Positions 55,165 to 64,000 of a stretch of 64,000 nt of DNA are shown here, one piece after another. The notes below the pieces were generated by a model. That model did not search any database and was not told where the DNA came from. It saw only the letters and a program-made list of their open reading frames with translations. Each line of letters opens with the position of its first letter. Position 1 is the stretch's first letter. The DNA is from Thereva unica (lineage: Eukaryota; Arthropoda; Insecta; Diptera; Therevidae): NCBI GenBank assembly GCA_949987705.1, contig CATLJY010000019.1, positions 1-64,000 of the forward strand, in the 5' to 3' direction. The position numbers and the translations under genes were made by a program.

Positions 55165-56140
55165 CAAGAAGGCGTTGTAAACTTCCAACTTGTCCTTGGT
55201 TTTCTTACGAAATCCGCAACTTTATTGTTGAGCGTTATCGCAGAACGAGGATCCTGAGCTACCTTCGTGAATACAAAAATCTTCGTAACTTAATCAATAG
55301 CAAAGTCAAATCGGCCAAGCGTGAATTTTACTCCCCGAAACTTGATCCTGCTCTGTCCACTAAGCAACTTTGGTCTAATATCCGTTCTCTAGGCATTCAT
55401 TCCTCTGAGCTTAACTCTTATGATGTAGATGTAAACTCACTCAATGCATCCTTCATTCAATCCCCTCCCAATTCCTCATTGTCTTCCTCTTCCTGTTCCC
55501 CTTTCTACAATGCTCTATGTTTTGATGGTTTTAATTTTCGTTGTGTTGACTCACTTGAAGAGCTTGGAATACTACTTTCCATTTCGTCCAACAGCGTTGG
55601 CTATAATGGAATTTCTCCTCGCTTTCTTAAGATTCTCTCCACTTTAATTGTTTAAATTATCACGCATATTCTTAATTATTGCCTGACAACCTCCTAAGTC
55701 CCTTTACTATGGAAAAAGCTTTAGTGACTCCCGTACCTAAAAAGCCCTTCCCTGCTGATTTGTCTGATTTTCGCCCTATTAGTATTCTTCTCTTTCTAGC
55801 TAAAGTCTTTGAGAAAATTATATTTACTCAAGTCATTCGATATCTTGATTCTTATAATTTCGTTTCTAATCTCCAATCTGGCTTCCATAAATTCCACAGT
55901 TGCGAAACTGCTATACTGAAGGTAACGACTGATCTTCGTTCCGCTCTTGATCGAGGTGATATTGCAGTAATAGTTCTTCTTGATTTCTCCAAGGCGTTTG
56001 ACTCTGTGGTTCATTCGCATCTCCTTCATAAACTTAGTCAACGGTATCACTTATCTTCTTCTTCTGTTCGTCTTTTTTCTTCTCTTCTTTCTAATAGGTT
56101 TCAGTGTGTTCGGCACAATAATGCGATATCCTCTTTCCCC
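55165..56140 (+). pseudogene. J4 linker and N-terminal half of the RT
   Basis: After the BEL element: PWFSYEIRNF, RILSYLREYKNLRNLINSKV, 'WSNIRSLGIHSSELN' and the region 'SVGYNGISPRFLKILS' in one frame with a stop near 55655. From 55679: KALVTPVPKKPFPADLSDFR, 'PISILLFLAKVFEKIIFTQV', 'LQSGFHKFHSCETAIL' and VIVLLDFSKAFDSVVHSHLL (first catalytic Asp). At 56141 the GC-rich element interrupts, just before the conserved GVPQGS. Confidence 0.83.
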
Positions 56141-56623
56141 GATTAAAAATGAAATTCGCCCGCAGCTAGCACGCAGCTGGCATGCACTAGCCCGCACGGC
56201 GCCCGCAGCTAGCATGCACGGCTGAATGAAAATAACACTAGCCCGCAGCTAGCACGCAGCTGGCACGCACGAATATTATAAATCACGAGTAAAAATGAAA
56301 TTCGCCCGCAGCTAGCACGCAGCTGGCATGCACTAGCCCGCACGGCGCCCGCAGCTAGCATACACGCCTGAGTGAAAATAACACTAGCCCGCAGCTAGCA
56401 TGCAGCTGGTACGCACGAAACTCAAATTTAAAATGAAAGAAAAAAAAATTTTTTCGTAGAATAAAAATTCTACGCCTCTTAAAAAAGATGGATATATGTA
56501 TATGTATGTAAAGTCGTCATCAAATCGAACTTTTTCATTAAATTTTTTTCAAGTATCTGCATTAAAAACAAATAGGAATTTTTCATATTTAATTAGAGAA
56601 TGCATTTAATGAATCAAAAACAA

Positions 56624-56935
56624 TTATTCATCATACTCAAACTTATTAGCTAATACATATGCATCGCTTAGGTTCTTTATAAAAAAACATAGTGTAATAA
56701 CACATTCAATGTCAATAAGATTTACATCTGATTCTTCACTCATTATTTTACATATATATGGTATAGAAATTCGTTCATCATTAAAATTAATATTTGGCTG
56801 CTGAATATTCATTTTCAATGACACTGAAAAAGGAAATTGAACATCTACTTTTCTAAATAAAGCATAATAGCTTGATGTAGTGCAATTTTTTCGACAACAC
56901 TCAGAACAATAACACATTTTTACGAATTTTTCCAC
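56624..56935 (-). CDS. 103-codon ORF of unknown function in the GC-rich element
   Basis: ATG 56935 to stop 56624, AT-rich. The start MEKFVKMCYCSECCRKNCTT has six Cys in about 14 residues (C-x-C-x2-C-C-x3-C), a possible metal site. The rest, including FPFSVSLKMNIQQPNINFND and IECVITLCFFIKNLSDAYVL, resembles nothing I can name. It is the only non-repetitive frame in the element, so either an element-encoded small protein, a captured fragment, or chance. Low confidence that it is expressed. Confidence 0.3.
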   Translation of the reverse strand: MEKFVKMCYCSECCRKNCTTSSYYALFRKVDVQFPFSVSLKMNIQQPNINFNDERISIPYICKIMSEESDVNLIDIECVITLCFFIKNLSDAYVLANKFEYDE

Positions 56936-57039
56936 AAATCCAAAATTTTCACCTTAGCCTCGTTTAATTTTTATACAATTCGACACAGTTTTCAACGTGG
57001 AAACCTCTAAAGCGGAAAAATTGTGGATTTTCTAACCGT

Positions 57040-57450
57040 GTGCATCCTTGTGGCGGGAGCGTGCATCCCTGTGGCGGGAGAGTGCTTGCGTGTGGCGGCA
57101 GCGTGCATCCCTGTGGCGGGAGCGTGCATCCCTGTGGCGGGAGAGTGCATGCGTGTGGCGGGAGCGTGCATCCCTGTGGCGGGAGCGTGCATCCCTGTGG
57201 CGGGAGAGTGCATGCTTGTGGCGGGAGCGTGCATCCTTGTGGCGGGAGAGTACATGCTTGTGGCCAGATCCTACATATTTTATGCAGGCACATTTTGAGA
57301 TTTTCGTGCGTGTGGCGGGAGAGTGGATACCTGTGGCGGGAGAGTGCATCCCTCTAGCGAACAAATTTTTAGATTTTCGTGCCAGTGGCGGGAGCGTGTA
57401 TCCCTGTGGCGGGAGCGTGCGTACCTGTGGCGGGAGAGTACGTACTTTTG
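57040..57450. repeat. 21-bp GC-rich minisatellite
   Basis: CTGTGGCGGGAGCGTGCATCC and variants (GAGAGTGCATGCGTGTGGCG) repeat about 10-11 times to 57262. After an AT-rich spacer (57263-57300) more copies follow at 57303-57345 and 57380-57440. Because 21 is a multiple of three and stops are rare, several long frames arise on both strands; they are by-products. Confidence 0.93.
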
Positions 57451-57531
57451 TGGAGTGCCTGTTTGTTCGCTATGCGTGCTAGCTGCGGGGGCGTGCTAGT
57501 AAGGAAATTAGCCATGAAATTATTTTTAATC

Positions 57532-58462
57532 GGGTCCTTAGAGCAGCTGCAGGTGTGCCTCAGGGTTCGGTTCTTCGTCCTTTGTTTTTCTCCCTTTATA
57601 TTAATGATCTTCCATCCGTTATCTGTCACTGCACTTTTCCTCTCTATGCTGATGACCTTCAGCTATATATCTCGTGTCCTCCTCATCAGATTGAGTACTG
57701 TGTCTCTAAACTCAATAGAACCCTATCTCAAATTAATGAGTGGAGTTCTAGTAATTTCCTTAAACTAAATCCAATTAAATCACAAGTACTTTTCCTTAGT
57801 CGTTGCTCGCTGTCCCTGGATGGTTTCCCGCCTCTTTTACTTGATAATGTTCCTCTACCAATGGTTGAATGTGCCAAAAATCTGGGTATTGTTGTCAATT
57901 CCAAACTCTCCTGCTGTAATCATGTCTCATTGATGCTCTCTAAAATCTATGGCACTCTCGTAAATTGCGGCTACATGGAAGCTTGTTATCTTCGCCAATT
58001 CGAGCTAATCCCATCAAATCACTTGTTGTTCCCCATTTTCTGTATGGCTCGTTGGTGTGTATTTCCTTCGACTCATCCTGCCGTCAGCGGCTTAAAGTGG
58101 CATTTAATGATTGCATTAGGTCCATTTTTCATATGAGAAGGTCTGATCATGTGTCGGGTGTCCAAAATACCCTACTGGGATGTGACCTCTTTAAATTCCT
58201 TGATCTCATGGCTCTACTTCTCTTGCATAAGGTCTTTTATTCCAAAAGTCCCTGCTACCTTGCTGACTTCCTTATTCCTCTGCAATCCTTGAGATCCATC
58301 AAATTCCTGATTCCTGCCCACACTTCCCTAATTGGTTGTCGTTCCTTCTTTGTGTATACTCTTAGAATCTGGAATAATCGCCCTAGTCCCATTCAGAAGA
58401 TGAGCACGGCCACAGTATTCAAAAAACATGAATCTATTTTTCTATCTTCTTCGTTTCACTAG
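57532..58462 (+). pseudogene. J4 RT C-terminal half and C-terminal domain
   Basis: From 57532: RVLRAAAGVPQGSVLRPLFF, SLYINDLPSVICHCTFPLYA followed by DDLQLYISC (catalytic YADD), 'EWSSSNFLKLNPIKSQVLFL', and 'ECAKNLGIVVNSKLSCCNHV'. Beyond ~57965 the protein continues in a second frame: 'PHFLYGSLVCISFDSSCRQR', 'SDHVSGVQNTLLGCDLFKFL' and 'YTLRIWNNRPSPIQKM' to the stop at 58460. So one frameshift near 58000. The core RT motifs are intact. Confidence 0.85.
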
Positions 58463-58646
58463 CTTTCTTTATCTCTCTTTCTTCACTTACCTACTTCATT
58501 CTTTTAACTTTATTTTGTATTTTATTCTTAATTTTCTTCTTCTTTTATTTCTGCTTTAATTTTATTTTAATTTTAGTTTTAATGTAATTGTAATTTAATT
58601 TAATTGTAATTTTTAAATCTAATTTTGTTTTTTTAATACGCTTTTA
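58463..58646 (+). other. 3' untranslated region of J4
   Basis: T-rich, then 'TTTTAATTTTAGTTTTAATG' and 'TGTAATTTAATTTAATTGTA' with no coding sense; the element appears to end just before the tandem repeat at 58647. No clear poly(A) tail. Confidence 0.55.
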
Positions 58647-59195
58647 TTAGCTTCACTTGTAACTATGTAATAAAATCTTGTAAGTTAAATTTGACTCACT
58701 TGAGGTTTCCGATTGAGCTGAAATTTTGCACATACGTTTAGTTTGGATGACAATGCAATCTGACTATTTTGTAAAAAAATCAAGATGACGGGTCCAGGAT
58801 GGCGGCTGAATTTTGCAATTGTGTTCGCCGACCCCCCGACGCGACATGGGTATCAAATGGATGGGTATGCCAAATACAATACTATTAGCTGTGTAGCGTA
58901 ATTCTAAATTCAAAATGGATATGTGTTAATTAGCTGCACTTGCAACTATGCAATAAAATCTTGTAAGCTAAATTTAACCCACTTCCCGGTTTCCGATTGA
59001 GCTGAAATTTTGCACACACGTTTAGTTTGGATGACAATGCAATCTGACTATTTTGTAAAAAATCAAAATGACGGGTCCAGGATGGCGGCTGAATTTTGCA
59101 ATTGTGTTCGCCGACTCCCCGACATGGGTATCAAATGGATGGGTATGCCAACTACAATACAATTACCTGCGTAGCGTAATTCTAAATTCAAAATA
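58647..59195 (+). repeat. Tandem duplication, ~283-bp unit, two copies
   Basis: TTAGCT(T/G)CACTTG(T/C)AACTATG, TTTCCGATTGAGCTGAAATT, GACGGGTCCAGGATGGCGGC and GGGTATCAAATGGATGGGTA occur in both units, beginning about 58647 and 58930. Units are ~95 percent alike by eye. A diverged relative lies near 29.85 kb. Confidence 0.88.
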
Positions 59196-59239
59196 GCGGC
59201 CAACACATGGTGGTGATAAGAAAATGGTAGAAGTCATAT

Positions 59240-59925
59240 AACACCGTTCTACAAATATTGACTTTAAAAAAATCCATTCTTATTCGTTTGCACTTTTTTG
59301 AGCTCCGATTTTTTCTGATTTTAATGGTTTTTTTTCGTTTTTTCGTGGCACCCTCAGTTTTTTTGTTATTAACAAAAAATTGTTTTTACTTTTATTTGAT
59401 ATAATCGAATATTTTTCGAATATTCGATTACACCGTTCTACAAATCTTGACTTTAAAAAATCCATTCTTATTCGTTTGCACTTTTTTGAGCTCCGATTTT
59501 TTCTGATTTTAATGGTTTTTTTCGTTTTTCCGTGGCACCCTCTGTTTTTTTGTTATTAACAAAAAATGGTTTTTACTTTTATTTGATATAATCGAATATT
59601 TTTCGAATATTCGATTATATCAAATAAAAGTAAAAACCATTTTTTGTTAATAACAAAAAAAACAGAGGGTGCCACGAAAAAACGAAAAAAACCATTAAAA
59701 TCAGAAAAAATCGGAGCTCAAAAAAGTGCAAACAAATAAGAATGGATTTTACGGTGTTATATCAAATAAAAGTAAAAACCATTTTTTGTTAATAACAAAA
59801 AAACTGAGGGTGCCATGAAAAAACGAAAAAAAAAACCATTAAAATCAGAAAAAATCGGAGCTCAAAAAAGTGCAAACGAATAAGAATGGATTTTTTCACT
59901 GTAGTACGGTGTAATAGACTAAAAA
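59240..59925. mobile_element. Double palindrome: two direct and two inverted ~170-bp modules
   Basis: The module CACCGTTCTACAAAT(A/C)TTGAC ... TTGCACTTTTTTGAGCTCCG ... TATTTGATATAATCGAATAT is present at about 59240-59430 and 59430-59605, then twice in reverse at 59605-59760 and 59760-59920. Outer ends ACACCGT and ACGGTGT are inverted partners. The centre ATAATCGAATATTTTTCGAATATT is itself palindromic. No coding capacity. Confidence 0.85.
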
Positions 59926-59934
59926 GTAGAAAAT

Positions 59935-60265
59935 AAAATATATAGTTTAAAAAAAACCAAAAAATACGCTTTTAATTTAAAATGGACTAAAAAGTAAAAA
60001 ATAATTTTTAATGTAAAATTTTTATTGCTCCAGCCAGTATATGGGAACAAACTACGTTTCGAAATGTAAAAAAGCGTGGGGCGCTAACGAAAAGTTCCAA
60101 TGTTAATAAAATAAGGAAAAAGGTAAGGAGCTTTTTTACATTTCGAAACGTAGGTTGCTCCCATTGCTGGCTGGAGCAATAAAAATTTTACATTAAAAAT
60201 TATTTTTTACTTTTTAGTTCATTTTAAATTAAAAGCGTATTTTTAGGTTTTTTTAAACTAATTTT
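59935..60265. repeat. 330-bp palindrome
   Basis: AAAAAGTAAAAAATAATTTT, ATTGCTCCAGCCAG and ACGTTTCGAAATGTAAAAAA on the left are mirrored on the right around 60095. Related single-copy sequence occurs at 39.73-39.9 kb. Confidence 0.82.
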
Positions 60266-60271
60266 ATTTTT

Positions 60272-61372
60272 AAATTCCCGGTATAGGAAGTTATTGTAAT
60301 CGGTCCAAAAATCGAAATCGAAAATTTCGACGTATTTTCATCTTTCAAGTTCCTAGGAGCATTTTAAGCAAAATATTGGGAGGAAGTATGTGTGTATGTG
60401 TGTGTGTGTGCGTACGGATGTGGTCATTTTTTCCTGCACGATTTCGCGCGAACCAAAAAAGATATCGACTTCGTTGAGGTGTCGTTCGAAGCGTATTAAC
60501 CGAAATATGATCTGAAAAGATTTTCATAAAATTCGGTCCGATTTTTGTACCTGCACGATATCGCCCGAACCTCGAAGGATATTGATTTTCTTAAGGTGCC
60601 GTTCGAAGCGTATTAGCGACAATATAATCTAAAAAGATTTTTATAATATTCGGTCGAGCGGTTTTTTCGTTTGAATGACATAAGTGATTTTTGTACCTGC
60701 ACGATATCGCGCGAACTATAAAAGATATCGACTTAGTTGACGTGCCGTTCGAAGAGTATTACCAAAATATGATCTGAAAAGATTTTCATAAAATTCTGTC
60801 AAACCGTTTTTTTTGTTTAAACGACGTTTATGATTTTTGTGCCTGTACGATACCGCCCCAACTAAAAACTATATCGACTTCATTGAGGTGCCGAAAAAAG
60901 AATATTAACGAAGAAATGCGCTGAAAAAAATTTCATAATATTCGGTCGGGGGTTTTTGGTTAAAAAGAAAATCTTCGTCTAATTGTCAGAAAGGCCTTAA
61001 ATTAACAAGTTTTGCTAATATCTAATAAACTCGATGGAATGAGACCCGTTCTAAACGCAATGACTTTTTTTGGGTTCTGCACAGCGATAGCCTTCCAACA
61101 AAACATCACTTGTCAAAATCCGACAACCGTTCAGAATCGTGCAAAAATTTCGCTACCCTTTACAAACTGCTCGAATTTTTTAAGCCTTGGATTAGCACTT
61201 TTTGACGGGGAATGAAGTCAATCGCTTCTCAGTTTGTCAACGGCACATCAGCACGCTCAATACGAATTTGATCACCCGCTTCAGTGCAGCGAACGAAATA
61301 CGGAGGACATATTTGTTTGCTAACGTTCAGGAAAAAAAAATTCTCTAGAAAAATCTTGTGGATTTACTACTA
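60272..61372 (+). mobile_element. Second TTAA-element copy, truncated, without the P-like insertion
   Basis: AATTCCCGGTATAGGAAGTT and the following ~950 bp parallel 35525-36450. It then joins sequence equivalent to 37470-37640 (AATGAAGTCAATCGCTTCTC to GTGGATTTACTACTAT) and stops there. The region that holds the P-like element in the other copy, plus flanking sequence, is missing, so this is a deletion derivative. The right terminus is replaced by the next repeat. Confidence 0.82.
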
Positions 61373-61967
61373 TCTATAATAAAAAAATAAGTCGGGATTT
61401 CCTTCCTGACGCTATAATTCCAGAACGCACGATCCGATTTCCCCGGTTTTGCATTCGTTGGAAGGGTCTCAGGCTCCGTGAGGTTTATAGCAAAAAAATT
61501 TCGACAGAAAATCAGGCGTTTGGTCCGTAGCAGCCATCTCAAGAGGGCGGATTACCATTTTCTTTACAACCCCTCGACATGGATATCAAATGAAAGGGTA
61601 TGGTAAGTAGAACACCAAAGGCAATATAATATACTCAATATATCGTTTGGTCCATGACGATCATCTCAAGCGGGCGGATTACCATTTACTTCACAACCCC
61701 TTCGAGATGGGTATCAAATGAGAGAGTATGATAAGTAGAACATACAATCAATATAGTATTTTCAATATATCGTTTGGTCCATAGCGGCCATCTCCAGAGG
61801 TTGGATTACCATTATCTTCACACCCCTCGACATGGATTTCAAATGAAAGGGTATGATAAGTAGAACACCATAAGCAATATAGTATTCTCAATATATCGTT
61901 TGGTCCATGGCGGTCATCTCAAGAGGGCGGATGATCATTTTCTTCACTACCCCCTCGACATTGGTAT
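61373..61967 (+). mobile_element. Helitron-like 5' sequence with a ~126-bp tandem repeat
   Basis: TCTATAATAAAAAAATAAGT, then GGATTTCC..CCTGACGCTA and 'CGCACGATCCGATTTCC' look like the start of a non-autonomous Helitron. From 61516 a unit with CGTTTGGTCCATGGCGGTCA, GGGCGGATTACCATTTTCTT, CCCCTCGACATGG and 'TCAAATGAAAGGGTATG' repeats at 61518, 61644, 61771 and 61897, spacing 126-127 bp. The last copy is cut by the Gypsy LTR at 61968. Assignment to Helitrons is tentative. Confidence 0.65.
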
Positions 61968-62457
61968 TGTGATGATTATACGCCATCTGTTTGTCGAGAG
62001 GATGAATCAACGATTTTCGGTTTTTGTCTGAACTAAGAATTTATGTACTAAACTAACGAGCAATAAGCGAAGACAACTTCAAGCTGGTCGAAACTTAACG
62101 AAATAAAAGAACATACCACTAGGCTCGAGAAAAGGGACTCGAGAAGGTTCCAGAAAGTAGACAAAGGTCGAGCTGCCTATATAAAAGCGCCTGGCAGCCG
62201 CTATCGAGTCAGTTTTGATTATAAAGGCGATACAAGAGTTCTAAAGTGAGAACAGTGATTTGAAAGTGAAATAAAAAGCGATAATTAGAATTGAATAGTG
62301 CGAAATATTAAATTTGCTAGTGATTATAGTGAACTCTAAGAATTGTGTTTATTTTTAAATTGTGTTTGGTTTGTGATAAATAAATTATTGTGTGGATTAT
62401 TAAAAAGTGTATTCCTTAATTAATCCTACGAATCCGTTAAGCCGTAAAAACGTAACA
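61968..62457 (+). repeat. 5' LTR, about 490 bp
   Basis: TGTGATGATTATACGCC at the left, ...GCCGTAAAAACGTAACA at the right, TG...CA ends, adjacent to a primer site. Promoter elements lie at 62178-62215; AATAAA occurs at 62270 and 62381 region. Confidence 0.85.
62178..62215 (+). promoter_or_regulatory. LTR core promoter: TATA box and TCAGT initiator
   Basis: TATATAAAAG (62178-62187) precedes TCAGTTT (62209-62215). The A of TCAGT lies 33 bases after the start of the TATA box, the spacing of arthropod core promoters. Predicted start of the element RNA is A62211. Confidence 0.72.
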
Positions 62458-62459
62458 AT

Positions 62460-62476
62460 TGGTGTCAGAAGTGGGA
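62460..62476 (+). other. Primer-binding site, tRNA-Leu type
   Basis: TGGTGTCAGAAGTGGGA, two bases after the LTR, is complementary to the 3' end of insect tRNA-Leu(CAA) (...TCCCACTTCTGACA plus CCA, from memory). Confidence 0.75.
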
Positions 62477-62581
62477 TTAATTAAGAGATAAGTGAAATAA
62501 GTGAATTTTTTTTTAAAAAAAAAAAAACTATTGTGACCGGAATTTAATTTTGTGAGTACGAACTAAAGACATAATAATAAA

Positions 62582-64000
62582 ATGGGTCGAAAATTAGTGG
62601 ATTTGCGCATTGTGGAGTTGAAAAGAGAATTAAGTAAGCGCTCGTTATCAACTGTGGGGGCTAAAAATGCCCTAACCGCCCTGCTTCGAGAAGCTATGGT
62701 GAACGAAGGTAAGGATCCTGAATCCTACATGTTTGAAGGCGAGGTAGAAGAGGAGCCAGAAGAAACGACAGTGAGTATGGCAGAACTTTTTAAGACATTG
62801 ATGGTGATGAAGGAGACACAAGAACGCTCGACAGCCGAGATAAAGGAAGCGCAAGAACGGTCATCAGCAGAGATGAAACAAGCGCAAGAACGGTCATCAG
62901 CAGAGATGAAAGAAGCGCAAGAACGGTCATCAGCAGCGCAAGAACGTGCATCAGCAGAGATCAAGGCGGAAGTGTTGGCGTTAAAAGATGAACAAAAATT
63001 GTTAACAGTAGTTCATGAACGTTCGATCGCAGAGCTCAAAGACTCTATGGAAGAACAAAGGAACCAGCTAAATGGCAAAATAGAAAATGTAAGGAATGAT
63101 CTGGAAAATCTCGAATCTTCCATCAAGGCAAACGTAAGGAATGATCTGGAAAAGCTCGAAAATTCAATAAAGGAAAATGAAGAAAAGGTAAAGATTGAAC
63201 TAGAGTCTGTCCGAGCCGACCTAGAAAGGGTAAAGATATATCAGCCAGCATCTCCCGAAGTCATCGGATTTAGGAAACTACAGCCTCCAACTTTCGACGG
63301 ACAAAGCCCATGGCCTACTTACAAGCTCCAATTCGAAGCAGCGGCAGCAGGTAATTACTGGACCGAGGAGGAGAAAGCAATGTCCTTAACGTTATCACTA
63401 AGGGGTACAGCAGCAGAAATATTGCAGTCAATACCAGCGGAACATCGCAACAGCTACGGGTTCTTAGTTCAAGCGCTGGAAATGCGTTACGGTGATCAGC
63501 ACCTGCAAGAGGTTTATCGACTTCAACTTCGAAACAGACTTCAAAAGCCAGGAGAGACTTTACAACAACTATGCGCCGATATCGAGAGGTTAGTGCATCT
63601 GGCTTATCCTAGTTTCGGCCAAGATTACATCAACGAAGTAGCAAGAGAGGCCTTTCTTAACTCTTTTGCCGACCGAGATCTACAACAAGCAGCGAGATTG
63701 GCCGGAAAGAAGAATACCGCTGAAGTTCTGGCATATGCTCTGGCATACGAGGCAGCGAAGCAAGCATCAAGAAGTGCAGTCCGCCTCAGAGAGATCCACA
63801 CAACAGAGGATATTTGCAACAGAATGAATGCAGCGGAAGTACGCGGTCGACTCCGATGCTGGAACTGTAGTGAACCGGGTCATTTGCAAAGGAATTGCAG
63901 AAAGCGAAGGAGAGCGGAGTCCCCCGAGAATAAGAGTGGCGCAAAGTGTTGTGAAAAATGCGGACATAGACAGAAAGGTGAGCAGAGGGAGGCCGAAGAA
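62582..64000 (+). CDS. gag: Intact Gypsy-like gag (open at window end)
   Basis: 473 codons from ATG 62582 with no stop to the last base. Residues 1-45 resemble a SAP DNA-binding motif (VDLRIVELKRELSKRSLSTV). Residues ~65-215 are predicted coiled coil and include an 11-residue repeat AQERSSAEMKE at about 90-125, encoded by a 33-bp tandem repeat. Capsid-type part: FRKLQPPTFDGQSPWPTYKL, 'LTLSLRGTAAEILQSIP' and 'RLQLRNRLQKPGETLQQLCA'. A CCHC zinc knuckle CWNCSEPGHLQRNC lies at residues 426-439, followed by a basic stretch and more Cys (CCEKCGH). Gag packages the element RNA into particles; pol presumably follows in the same or a shifted frame outside the window. This is the longest uninterrupted retroelement gene here other than the LINE ORFs. 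Confidence 0.9.
   Translation, partial: MGRKLVDLRIVELKRELSKRSLSTVGAKNALTALLREAMVNEGKDPESYMFEGEVEEEPEETTVSMAELFKTLMVMKETQERSTAEIKEAQERSSAEMKQAQERSSAEMKEAQERSSAAQERASAEIKAEVLALKDEQKLLTVVHERSIAELKDSMEEQRNQLNGKIENVRNDLENLESSIKANVRNDLEKLENSIKENEEKVKIELESVRADLERVKIYQPASPEVIGFRKLQPPTFDGQSPWPTYKLQFEAAAAGNYWTEEEKAMSLTLSLRGTAAEILQSIPAEHRNSYGFLVQALEMRYGDQHLQEVYRLQLRNRLQKPGETLQQLCADIERLVHLAYPSFGQDYINEVAREAFLNSFADRDLQQAARLAGKKNTAEVLAYALAYEAAKQASRSAVRLREIHTTEDICNRMNAAEVRGRLRCWNCSEPGHLQRNCRKRRRAESPENKSGAKCCEKCGHRQKGEQREAEE

Larger units (their letters stand above)
56141..57531. mobile_element. GC-rich inverted-repeat element carrying minisatellites
   Basis: GATTAAAAATGAAATTCGCC at the left faces ...ATTTTTAATC at the right; next to both ends lies CCCGCAGCTAGCACGC or its complement. 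Two direct copies of a ~135-bp block (56147-56240 extended, 56292-56420) lie at the left; a 21-bp minisatellite fills the right. It splits the J4 RT. Target duplication could not be fixed. Confidence 0.78.
43075..58645 (+). mobile_element. LINE J4, split by three insertions
   Basis: Plus-strand pieces: endonuclease (43075-43427 and 44348-44484), linker and RT N-half (55165-56140), RT C-half and C-terminus (57532-58462), then an AT-rich 3' region to about 58645. Removing the 920-bp element (TTA duplication) and the BEL element (CAAGA duplication) restores the local reading frame at both sites. It was 5'-truncated within the endonuclease. Several stops show it is older than its insertions. Confidence 0.82.
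61968..64000 (+). mobile_element. 5' part of a young-looking Gypsy-like LTR retrotransposon
   Basis: LTR, primer site, leader and intact gag in order; pol and the 3' LTR lie beyond the window. It interrupts a tandem-repeat unit, making it younger than that array. With no second LTR visible, its age cannot be measured here. Confidence 0.87.

Noticed and set aside
57007..57482. Six overlapping frames over the GC-rich minisatellite, some resembling repetitive structural proteins
   Set aside because: The 21-bp period keeps all frames open on both strands at once; the translations are mutually exclusive by-products of the repeat.

Overview
The window is repeat-dominated eukaryotic DNA, almost certainly from an arthropod and probably an insect. 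The basis is indirect. It is AT-rich and littered with transposon families typical of insects: jockey-type and R1/I-type LINEs, BEL/Pao and CsRn1-like Gypsy elements, P, hAT and PIF/Harbinger-like elements, and Helitrons. One LTR has a TATA box with an arthropod-type TCAGT initiator. Primer-binding sites match the 3' ends of insect tRNA-Trp, tRNA-Tyr and tRNA-Leu as I remember them. I found no convincing host gene, no rRNA, no functional tRNA and no CRISPR. Species cannot be assigned.

Layout. 0-10.4 kb: a row of palindromic DNA elements separated by (AT)n tracts. The first carries an intact 548-codon ORF of the DUF7869-like, probably DDE-fold family; the last is followed by a non-autonomous Helitron filled with about 15 copies of a 118-bp repeat. 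10.4-22.2 kb: one minus-strand jockey-type LINE (called J1 here) broken up by four insertions: an R1/I-like LINE with a 14-bp target duplication, a deleted CsRn1-like Gypsy element with apparently identical LTRs, a second LINE (J2) with a poly(A) tail, and a 251-bp MITE. 22-33 kb: PIF/Harbinger-like elements with 3-bp duplications, nested MITEs and two more J2-family 3' ends. 33.5-35.4 kb: a frameshifted copy of a widespread arthropod transposon-associated gene. 35.5-37.8 kb: a TTAA-flanked element with a P-like element nested in it. 40-42.5 kb: a PIF1-like helicase pseudogene split by a 1.4-kb foldback element.

43-58.6 kb: a plus-strand LINE (J4) split by a 920-bp TTA-flanked element, a decayed 10.7-kb BEL/Pao retrotransposon with 5-bp target duplications, and a GC-rich minisatellite-bearing inverted-repeat element. 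The BEL element itself holds a foldback complex, in which a hAT element and a 155-bp MITE can be compared with empty sites in a neighbouring tandem copy, and a further DNA element with a tRNA-Met-like sequence. 58.6-62 kb: tandem and palindromic repeats and a second TTAA-element copy. 62-64 kb: the 5' LTR, leader and intact, open gag frame of a Gypsy-like element that runs off the window.

The sequences do not form a pathway; they are a stratified pile of insertions. Where a parent reading frame resumes exactly across an insertion, the order of events can be read directly. Apparently intact parts are the DUF7869-like ORF, the terminal Gypsy gag and the CsRn1-like LTR pair. All other coding regions are broken or partial. 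Family names rest on recognition of motifs and memory of families; no database search was run.
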